This document shows positions 12,733 to 18,580 of a DNA stretch of 18,580 nucleotides, piece after piece. Positions within the stretch are counted from its first letter, which is position 1, and each line of letters begins with the position of its first letter. Both the position numbers and the translations under genes were made by a program. The stretch covers positions 1 through 18,580 of the forward strand of contig JAFXOO010000325.1 of assembly GCA_017528675.1 (NCBI GenBank), given 5' to 3'. The notes beneath the pieces were generated by a model. It ran no database searches. It saw only the letters and a list, made by a program, of their open reading frames with translations, and was not told the origin of the DNA. The DNA comes from Oscillospiraceae bacterium (GTDB lineage: Bacteria > Bacillota > Clostridia > Oscillospirales > Ruminococcaceae).

Positions 12733-15002
12733 TATGCGACCGGAAGGTCGGGTGTGGGCGGATCGTTGCCCGGATCCGGATTGTCCGGCGTGGAGGGCAG
12801 ATCCGGTGTGGAGGGCAGATCCGGTGTGGACGGATCAGCCTGAGACGGCTGCGGATCAGCCTGAGACGGCTGCGGATCCTCATGGGATTCCTGCGGCGGC
12901 GGATCCTCATGGGATTCCTGCGGCGGCTCGGTCGGAGCTTCTGTCTCCTCCTCCTCAAATGCGCCTACACTGCGGAATGCGTTGTTGATATCCTCCTGCA
13001 CCTTGGTGAAGTTGATATTTGCAAAGTCGAAGTTGTAGGTGCCGAGCTGTGCGGACTTGCCGTTGCCCTTATTGACGAGGAATACCAGGAGCTTCTCGGT
13101 ACCGGTACCCTGTACCTCGAAGGTGATGTTGTTCGATACACCTGCCATGAAGGACGGGCTGTTGGGCTTGGAAATGCCCTTGTCGTTGACGAATTCAAGC
13201 TGGAAGCTGCCCTTGGCATCCTTCGGAATCGGGAGCGTGAACGGTACGATACCGGACGGATCCTCACCATTGGAGTAGGTCAGCTCGATGACTGTACCCG
13301 CATCCACGATCTCGCCCTTTTCGATGCTCTGTGCAAAGACGATGTTCTCCTCCTCGGTGGATGCCTCATCCTTTGCCTCTACGACAAGGCCGTAGTACTC
13401 GCAGAGCGTGGTGGCTGCCTGGATGTCCATGCCGACCAGCTCCGGAATCTCGATGGCGTCCACGTTCGGGCCCTTGGAGATATAGAGGATGATGGTGGAA
13501 CCGGACTCGGCCTCTGCACCGCCCTCCGGCTCTGTGCGGATGACCTTGGAGGCTTCTGTGCCGTCAGATGCAAGTTCGAACTTCTCGTCTACAACGAAGC
13601 CCTCCTGCTCCAGCATCTTTCTGGCGTATTCATACTGATAGCCCTTGACATCCGGCACCTCTACGGTGCTCATGCCCAGGCTGACGCTGACAGTGATGAC
13701 CTGATCCTTGGAAACCGGCGTATCCACTGCAACATCCTGTGCAAAGATGACATCCTTCTCGAACTCGGAATACTCTGTCTCACCGATCTGGATATCAAGA
13801 TAGCTGTAGGTGTCCTTTGCCTCGTAGTAGTCCATGCCGACCAGATCGGGCATCTCGTACTTGGTGCTGTTCTTCGGCTCACCCTGGATAACGCCCTTGA
13901 CGAGCCAGAGTACGAAGAAGACAGCAACCACGATGAAGGCGATTGTGACAGCGGTCATGACGGGAATGAACAGGGAGCGGGGCTCCTCCTCCTCCTCGTC
14001 ATCGTCCTCGTCGTAATCCTCATCATCCTCGTCGTCCTCATCCTCATAGGCATCCACGCCCTTTCTCAGGCGGACTGCCTCCTGCTGGGCGGAAGCGGAC
14101 GAGAAATACTGGGTCGGAGAATCTGCCTGCGGCTCATCATCGGACTCCTCGGTGTAATAGCCGAAGGTCATGGAGGTGTTTGCCTTGAACGCCTCGATGT
14201 CACGGATCATGTCGGAAGCGGTCTGGTAACGGTTCTCGGCATCCTTCTCCATCGCACGCAGGATGATTTCCTCAAGGCCTGCGGGGATGTTCGGGTTAAT
14301 GGCACGGGGACGCTCCGGAGTGCTCTGCATGTGCATCACTGCCACAGAGATGGGATTGTCGGTATCAAACGGCTTCTGGCCGGTGAGCATCTCATAGAGC
14401 ATGACGCCGACTGAGTAGATGTCGCTCTTTTCGTCAGTCTCATCGCCTCTTGCCTGCTCAGGGCTGATATAGTGAACCGTACCGATTGCCTGGTCGGTGG
14501 CGGTTCCGTTGTCGTCACGGGCAAATTTCGCAATGCCGAAGTCCATGACCTTGATTGTGCCGTCGGTGAACAGCATGATATTCTGGGGCTTGATGTCTCT
14601 GTGGACAATGCCTCTGTCGTGGGCATGTTGCAGGGCACGAAGCACCTGAATGATGAAGTGCACGGAGTCCTTCCAGGTCAGCACCTTCTCGTTGTCGATA
14701 TACTCCTTGAGCGTGATGCCGTCGATATACTCCATGACGATATACTGGAGCTTATCCGAGAAGCCGACATCGTATACCTTGACAATGTTCGGGTGAGACA
14801 GCAGCGCAATTGCCTTCGACTCATTGCGGAAGCGGCGCAGGAACTCCTCGTTCTCAGCGAACTCCTTTTTCAGGATCTTCACAGCGACAACCTTGTTGTC
14901 TACAACGTCAGTTGCCTTGTAGACATCGGCCATGCCGCCGACGCCGATCAGCTCGGTAATTTCATACCGGCCATCCAGCTTCTTACCAATGTACTTATCC
15001 AT
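12732..15002 (-). CDS. prkC: PASTA-domain Ser/Thr protein kinase PrkC
   Basis: A 756-residue membrane kinase that senses peptidoglycan fragments outside and phosphorylates cell-division, translation and metabolic proteins inside. The kinase domain (residues ~13-275) has the Gly-loop GVGGMADVY (20-28), Lys42, HRDIKPQN with Asp136, DFGIAKF, and an activation loop rich in Thr ending in GTVHYISPEQA. An extremely acidic stretch follows (317-340, 21 of 24 residues Asp/Glu), then one membrane helix (~347-372). Outside are three PASTA domains (about 384-443, 444-511, 512-579), an Ig-like domain (~580-682) and a 74-residue Pro/Ser/Asp/Glu tail coded by tandem repeats. I chose the ATG at 15000-15002 because GGAGGG lies just upstream. 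The phosphatase gene precedes it by 99 bases. Confidence 0.96.
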   Translation of the reverse strand: MDKYIGKKLDGRYEITELIGVGGMADVYKATDVVDNKVVAVKILKKEFAENEEFLRRFRNESKAIALLSHPNIVKVYDVGFSDKLQYIVMEYIDGITLKEYIDNEKVLTWKDSVHFIIQVLRALQHAHDRGIVHRDIKPQNIMLFTDGTIKVMDFGIAKFARDDNGTATDQAIGTVHYISPEQARGDETDEKSDIYSVGVMLYEMLTGQKPFDTDNPISVAVMHMQSTPERPRAINPNIPAGLEEIILRAMEKDAENRYQTASDMIRDIEAFKANTSMTFGYYTEESDDEPQADSPTQYFSSASAQQEAVRLRKGVDAYEDEDDEDDEDYDEDDDEEEEEPRSLFIPVMTAVTIAFIVVAVFFVLWLVKGVIQGEPKNSTKYEMPDLVGMDYYEAKDTYSYLDIQIGETEYSEFEKDVIFAQDVAVDTPVSKDQVITVSVSLGMSTVEVPDVKGYQYEYARKMLEQEGFVVDEKFELASDGTEASKVIRTEPEGGAEAESGSTIILYISKGPNVDAIEIPELVGMDIQAATTLCEYYGLVVEAKDEASTEEENIVFAQSIEKGEIVDAGTVIELTYSNGEDPSGIVPFTLPIPKDAKGSFQLEFVNDKGISKPNSPSFMAGVSNNITFEVQGTGTEKLLVFLVNKGNGKSAQLGTYNFDFANINFTKVQEDINNAFRSVGAFEEEETEAPTEPPQESHEDPPPQESHEDPQPSQADPQPSQADPSTPDLPSTPDLPSTPDNPDPGNDPPTPDLPVA
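12784..12927 (-). repeat. Three adjacent in-frame minisatellites in the prkC tail
   Basis: Three different tandem repeats lie side by side. An 18-bp unit occurs at 12784-12801 and 12802-12819 (one mismatch), with a partial third copy to about 12834. A 21-bp unit occurs at 12831-12851 and 12852-12872 (identical). A 27-bp unit occurs at 12874-12900 and 12901-12927 (identical). Each length is a multiple of three, giving peptide repeats STPDLP, QPSQADP and PPQESHEDP in the extracellular C-terminus of the kinase. Confidence 0.9.
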
Positions 15003-15101
15003 TGTACCCTCCAACCTTATCTGTTTGTGATATATTTTCAGAGGAACGCTTCCTGCGGATGCAGGGAGTCTTCCCGGTTTGCCTTAGTCTGAGCTGCCGG
15101 T

Positions 15102-15827
15102 CTAATTGGTGACAATTGCCAGCGAAATATTATCCCGTCCGCCCTTGCTGATGGCCAGATCAACCAATGTCTGGGGCATCTCCTCAAAGGAACAGGAGCG
15201 GATCGTCCTGAGCAGTTCTGCATCACTGCAACAGCCGGACAGGCCGTCCGAGCACAGCAGCAGCGTGAAATCACCCTCGAAGGGGATGCGGAAGAAATCG
15301 GGCTTCACCACACGCTCCACACCGACCGCCCGGGTCAGCATATTGCGCTGGGGGTGGTGCTTCATATCCGACGGGGTAATCTTTCCCTGCTCCAGCAGCA
15401 TGTTCACCACGGTGTGATCCCGTGTTAGCTGCCGGATGCCGCCGCCTTCCACAAGATAGGCCCGGCTGTCACCGACATTGACCAGGGAAATCCATCCAGG
15501 TTCTACAAATGCTGCAACGCAGGTGGTTCCCATGCCAAAGCTCTTGTAGTCCATGCGGGCTGTGGTATAAATCACGGAATTGGCTGCCGAAACTGAGGAC
15601 AACAGTAATGCCCGCAGTTCATCCGGCGGAAGTGTCGGCGCATAACCTGCCGTGAACCGGTCGAACAGCTCCCGCATGGCAATTTCACTTGCCCTGCTGC
15701 CGCAGCGTTCGCCGCCCATGCCGTCACACACAACTGCAAGAATGCAGCCGCCGTACTCCCGTGCCTCGACCTTGTCCTGGTTTTCGTCCCGGACAAGCCC
15801 GATATCCGATGCGTAGCCGCACCGCAT
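15102..15827 (-). CDS. prpC: PP2C-family Ser/Thr protein phosphatase, partner of PrkC
   Basis: A 241-residue metal-dependent phosphatase that reverses PrkC phosphorylation. PP2C motifs occur in order: RDENQD (13-18, metal Asp18), VVCDGMGG (32-39, metal Asp35), the middle segment SFGMGTTCVAA, VNVGDSRAYL, LCSDGLSG, and the C-terminal GGRDNISLAIV with the last metal-binding Asp. There is no membrane segment, and the length is the standard 240-250 residues. I chose the ATG at 15825-15827 because GAGGTG lies six bases upstream. A GTG three codons earlier is possible but would place the ribosome binding site too close. Kinase and phosphatase genes are adjacent, as in most Firmicutes. The 99-base gap to prkC carries only a weak 5-bp hairpin and no clear terminator or promoter. 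Confidence 0.95.
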   Translation of the reverse strand: MRCGYASDIGLVRDENQDKVEAREYGGCILAVVCDGMGGERCGSRASEIAMRELFDRFTAGYAPTLPPDELRALLLSSVSAANSVIYTTARMDYKSFGMGTTCVAAFVEPGWISLVNVGDSRAYLVEGGGIRQLTRDHTVVNMLLEQGKITPSDMKHHPQRNMLTRAVGVERVVKPDFFRIPFEGDFTLLLCSDGLSGCCSDAELLRTIRSCSFEEMPQTLVDLAISKGGRDNISLAIVTN

Positions 15828-15874
15828 GCACCTCACCTCTTTTCTTGCTACACAATTCCGGATGGTCTTTTTCT

Positions 15875-16915
15875 CTATCCGGTGGCTTTCTTTTCTGCCT
15901 CGTGCCGGAGCTGACCGCAGGCAGCGTCAATATCGCTGCCGAGCGTGCGCCGCACGGTTGCATGTACGCCAAGCTGCTCCAGACGCTGCATGAAGTCCTG
16001 CGCTGCCCGGCGTGTCGCATGGAAGCTGGTCTCCCGGACAGTGTTGACGGGGATGAGGTTCACATGTGCCCCACGCCCCCGCAGGAGCTTCGCCAGTGCT
16101 GCTGCATCGGCGTCGCTGTCGTTTTCGCCCTCCATCACGGCGTATTCAAAGGTCACACGCCGCCCGGTGGTCTGAAAGAAGTATTGGCACGCCTCCATCA
16201 GCTCATGCAGCGGATAGCGGCGGTTGACAGGCATGATCCTGCTGCGCCCCGCATCACTTGGGCTGTGGAGCGAGACAGCCAGCGTCAGCCCGGTCTTTCT
16301 GTCGGCAAGCTCCCGGATCCTCGGCACGATGCCGCAGGTGGACACCGTCACATGCCGCAGGCTCATCTGCCGCCCCTCCGGATCGGAGAGCAGCTCCAGG
16401 AACCGCATCACATTGTCAAAATTATCCAGAGGCTCCCCGATGCCCATGAGCACCAGCCCGGAAACCGTCACTCCCGCATCCCGCTCCGTTTCATCAATCT
16501 GGCGGAGCATTTCGGAGGGGGTGAGGTTACGGACATAGCCGGCGATGGTGGATGCGCAGAACGCACACCCCATCTTGCAGCCGACCTGCGTGGAGATGCA
16601 CAGCCGCCAGCCGTGCTTGTAATGCATGAGCACTGCCTCCACATGCTGGCCGTCCGGAAGCCTATATAAGTATTTTACAGTATCATCCCTACAAGATGCA
16701 AGCTTTCTGGCAACAAATAGACTTTTTATACAAAAAGCTGCATCCAGTTCTGACCGCAGTTTGGACGGTATGTCCAACATTTCAGCAAAGCTCGTCACCT
16801 TTCTGACATGCAGCCAGCGGTAGATCTGACCGGCACGGTATTTCGGTGTCTGAAACGCCTCCAGTGCCGTCTGCAATTCAGGCAGACGCATGGAAAGGAT
16901 ATCCTGTTTTTCCAT
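15875..16915 (-). CDS. rlmN: 23S rRNA (adenine-2503-C2)-methyltransferase RlmN
   Basis: A 346-residue radical SAM enzyme that methylates C2 of A2503 in 23S rRNA, and of A37 in some tRNAs, supporting translational accuracy. The iron-sulfur cluster motif CxxxCxxC is at Cys113, Cys117 and Cys120 (CKMGCAFC). GIGEPLDN follows, a SAM-binding feature, as does the segment VSTCGIVPRI. The C-terminal catalytic Cys333 (DIDAACGQL) matches the conserved second Cys that forms the covalent RNA intermediate in E. coli. The N-terminal region (LPELQTALEAF...KYRAGQIYRWLH) is the usual accessory domain. The ATG at 16913-16915 has AAAGGAG about ten bases upstream. Nothing marks it as a Cfr-type resistance enzyme; context and motifs favour the housekeeping RlmN. 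Confidence 0.95.
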   Translation of the reverse strand: MEKQDILSMRLPELQTALEAFQTPKYRAGQIYRWLHVRKVTSFAEMLDIPSKLRSELDAAFCIKSLFVARKLASCRDDTVKYLYRLPDGQHVEAVLMHYKHGWRLCISTQVGCKMGCAFCASTIAGYVRNLTPSEMLRQIDETERDAGVTVSGLVLMGIGEPLDNFDNVMRFLELLSDPEGRQMSLRHVTVSTCGIVPRIRELADRKTGLTLAVSLHSPSDAGRSRIMPVNRRYPLHELMEACQYFFQTTGRRVTFEYAVMEGENDSDADAAALAKLLRGRGAHVNLIPVNTVRETSFHATRRAAQDFMQRLEQLGVHATVRRTLGSDIDAACGQLRHEAEKKATG

Positions 16916-16984
16916 GATTCTACGAGCTCCTTTCCACGACTCTGCGGGGTATGCCCCATGCGCTCTGCGGCGCAGTCTGTTATG

Positions 16985-18271
16985 CTATTCCTTCCGCATC
17001 CGTGCGGCAAAGAAGCCGTCGCAGTTCCCGAATGCCGACGAGAAGGTCGCCCAGCCGTCCGGGAAGCCGAATTCCTTCAGCGGCACCGGATGAAATTCCG
17101 GATGCGCTTGCAGGAAGCGCTGTACGACCGCCTCATTCTCGTCCTTTGACACGGTACAGGTGGAGTACACCAGCGTGCCGCCGGATTTCAGATAGCCGGA
17201 TGCGTTCTCTAATATACGGTACTGTACCTCCGGGAGGCGAGCAAAGCTGTCAAGCGGCTTATAGCGGATTTCCGGCTTGCGGCGCAGTACGCCGAGCCCG
17301 GAGCACGGCACATCACACAGCACCCTGTCCGCCTGCGGGAGAGCATCACTGCGGACGGAGGCATCCTGTACGGCTGCCCTGATGCAGTGGATACCGAGCC
17401 GCACAGCGCCCTCCTCGATCAGCTTCACCCGATGGGCATGCAGATCACACGCAAAGAGCGTTCCCTGATCCTGCATCCGCTCCGCAAGCGTAAAGCTCTT
17501 GCCGCCGGGGGCTGCGCACACATCAAGCACTGTTTCTCCCGGCTGCGGGTCGAGAATTGCACAGCAGAGCTGCGATGCCGTGTCCTGCACATGGAAGAAG
17601 CCCTTCCGGAATTCCGCAGTGCCGGCTATATTCGTCACATCTGTCACGAATGCCTCCGGGAGGAGGCTGCTCTGCACGGGATGCAAAGCGGCGATGTCCT
17701 CTGCCGTGGCTTTCAGCGGATTGAGCCGGATGACGGTCGGCGGAGGCAGCAGGCTGTTCTCAAAGAATGTCTCTGCAAAGTCTGCACCCTGCTCCTGCGT
17801 GATCTTTTCGATCAGCGCAGCAGGCACAGACCAGCGTACCTCCTGTGCCAGCAGCGGATCCTCCGGCACCGGAATCTCCATGCCCTCCCGCTGGAAGCGC
17901 CGCAGCACGGCGTTGACAAAGCCGGCAGCGCTCTTTTTGCGGAACATGCCGCAGAGGTTCACAGTCTCGTTGACCGCTGCTCTTGCGGGAATGCCGGCGC
18001 AGTATTTCATCTGGTAAAGTCCGAGCAGCAGAATAAAGCGCACTTCGGGATCAAGCTTTTCCGGCGGCCTGCCGGAGAGCGTGCGCAGCGCATGCAGCAG
18101 CGTCAGATAGCGCTCTGTGACGCCGTAATACAGTGTCGTGCAGAGCCGTTTCTCCTCTACGGAGAGTTCCGATGCCGCAAGCGTCTTGTCGAGCATGAGG
18201 TTGGAATAGCCGCCGTCCCCGAATGTCCGCAGCAACAGCCTTACTGCCGCAGATCTGGCATTGTCCTTCAT
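16985..18271 (-). CDS. rsmB: 16S rRNA (cytosine-967-C5)-methyltransferase RsmB
   Basis: A 428-residue SAM-dependent methyltransferase that makes m5C967 in 16S rRNA. The N-terminal ~140 residues are helical and NusB-like (AAVRLLLRTF, LYYGVTERYLTLLHAL, PARAAVNETVNLC, AGFVNAVLRRF). The catalytic domain follows with the SAM motif DVCAAPGGKS and DRVLCDVPCSGLGV (Cys323). The catalytic nucleophile motif is YSTCTV with Cys372. The two Cys positions are nearly the same as in the E. coli enzyme, which supports full length. The ATG at 18269-18271 overlaps the fmt stop as ATGA. A 69-base gap to rlmN holds two small GC hairpins of unclear role. Confidence 0.95.
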   Translation of the reverse strand: MKDNARSAAVRLLLRTFGDGGYSNLMLDKTLAASELSVEEKRLCTTLYYGVTERYLTLLHALRTLSGRPPEKLDPEVRFILLLGLYQMKYCAGIPARAAVNETVNLCGMFRKKSAAGFVNAVLRRFQREGMEIPVPEDPLLAQEVRWSVPAALIEKITQEQGADFAETFFENSLLPPPTVIRLNPLKATAEDIAALHPVQSSLLPEAFVTDVTNIAGTAEFRKGFFHVQDTASQLCCAILDPQPGETVLDVCAAPGGKSFTLAERMQDQGTLFACDLHAHRVKLIEEGAVRLGIHCIRAAVQDASVRSDALPQADRVLCDVPCSGLGVLRRKPEIRYKPLDSFARLPEVQYRILENASGYLKSGGTLVYSTCTVSKDENEAVVQRFLQAHPEFHPVPLKEFGFPDGWATFSSAFGNCDGFFAARMRKE

Positions 18272-18580
18272 GTGCCCAAAGCCTGACCCTTTTCAAGTGT
18301 TCTGCCACGGAGAAATTCCTCTGTCCCCATCCGCCTGGAGCCTTCAAGCTGCACCTCGCAGAATGTCAGCAGCGTGCCCTCGCCGCACTGCACCGTGAAC
18401 CGGGCAGGGTCAACGATGGTTCCGGGTGCCGCAGTGCCTGTGCCGTTACACAGCTCACTCCGGTAGACCTTCAGGCGCTTGCCGTCAAGGGACGTAAAGC
18501 CTGTGAGCGCACGGATCACTCTGTGCAGCGCAATCGCCGGACGGCTGAAATCGAGTGCCGACATCTCCTTGCGGATCATG
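18268..18580 (-). CDS. fmt: Methionyl-tRNA formyltransferase, C-terminal part (5' end outside window)
   Basis: The last ~104 residues of Fmt, which formylates initiator Met-tRNA. The visible part is the C-terminal tRNA-binding OB-like domain. It starts just before the family pattern ALDFSRPAIALHRVIRAL and continues with LDGKRLKVYRSEL, APGTIVD, a strand FTVQCGEGTLLTFCEVQLEG, and the closing RRMGTEEFLRG. The formyltransferase catalytic domain is outside the window. The Met codon at the edge is internal, so the true start lies further right. The gene order fmt-rsmB-rlmN is standard in Firmicutes and supports the call. The stop overlaps the rsmB start by four bases. Confidence 0.9.
   Translation of the reverse strand, partial: MIRKEMSALDFSRPAIALHRVIRALTGFTSLDGKRLKVYRSELCNGTGTAAPGTIVDPARFTVQCGEGTLLTFCEVQLEGSRRMGTEEFLRGRTLEKGQALGT

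Noticed and set aside
12784..12927. CRISPR-like array
   Set aside because: The repeats are directly adjacent without spacers and sit in frame inside prkC.
12882..14414. A 510-codon plus-strand open frame opposite prkC
   Set aside because: It is antisense to PASTA domains and the kinase domain, has no ribosome binding site, and its composition mirrors the acidic codons of the real gene.
15858..15882. Hairpin between rlmN and the phosphatase gene (CCGGAT/ATCCGG)
   Set aside because: It has only six base pairs, a 13-base loop and no U-run on the minus strand. It overlaps the rlmN stop and is too weak to call a terminator.
16916..16984. Small open frame or RNA gene between rsmB and rlmN
   Set aside because: The 69 bases hold two short GC hairpins and the rlmN ribosome binding site, with no start signal or RNA-gene structure.

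Overview
The window reads as chromosome of a GC-rich, low-motility-type Firmicute, most likely an Oscillospiraceae/Ruminococcus-like gut clostridium. The reasons are: the conserved Firmicutes cell-envelope/translation cluster fmt-rsmB-rlmN-PP2C phosphatase-PASTA kinase-rsgA-thiN; a tiny spoVM gene at the end of that cluster (a spore-former signature); lipoproteins with Gram-positive lipoboxes; strong AGGAGG-type ribosome binding sites; TTG/GTG starts; and TTGNNN-17-TATAAT promoters. The genus assignment is an inference from content, not from a database match.

Layout. (1) 2-595: 3' part of a lipoprotein gene (+), followed by about 420 bases without a gene that are packed with inverted repeats (608-1009), including two copies of a terminator cassette. 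(2) 1014-3795, minus strand: a three-gene operon of a TerB-like/AAA+ (CbxX/CfqX-type) ATPase, a protein that looks like a dead receiver plus a dead GGDEF domain, and a cyclophilin-type peptidyl-prolyl isomerase. It is driven by a good sigma-A promoter (3928-3956), and a 71-bp palindromic element sits in its leader. (3) 4051-8937, plus strand: a divergent promoter, a small lipoprotein, then sbcD and sbcC (DNA-end nuclease complex) with a 4-base overlap. (4) 9073-10996, plus: a monocistronic cytosolic LacI-type sensor fused to an intact GGDEF diguanylate cyclase, ending at a bidirectional terminator (11053-11085). (5) 11096-18580, minus: fmt (partial), rsmB, rlmN, prpC, prkC, rsgA, thiN, spoVM, tightly packed with several ATGA/TAATG overlaps.

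How the genes work together. The minus-strand cluster at the right joins translation start and rRNA modification (fmt, rsmB, rlmN, rsgA), thiamine cofactor synthesis (thiN) and the PASTA kinase/phosphatase pair that senses cell-wall fragments. It ends in spoVM, the membrane-curvature-sensing peptide that anchors the spore coat in Bacillus. This gene is only 27 codons long and easy to miss. Its ribosome binding site is buried in a perfect 10-bp hairpin, which suggests that read-through from the housekeeping operon is kept from making SpoVM. The window also carries one active-looking and one degenerate GGDEF protein, in separate transcription units. The strongest candidates for something undescribed are the spoVM leader hairpin, the TerB-AAA/pseudo-receiver-pseudo-GGDEF/cyclophilin operon, and the unusual acidic juxtamembrane segment and minisatellite-coded tail of the PASTA kinase.
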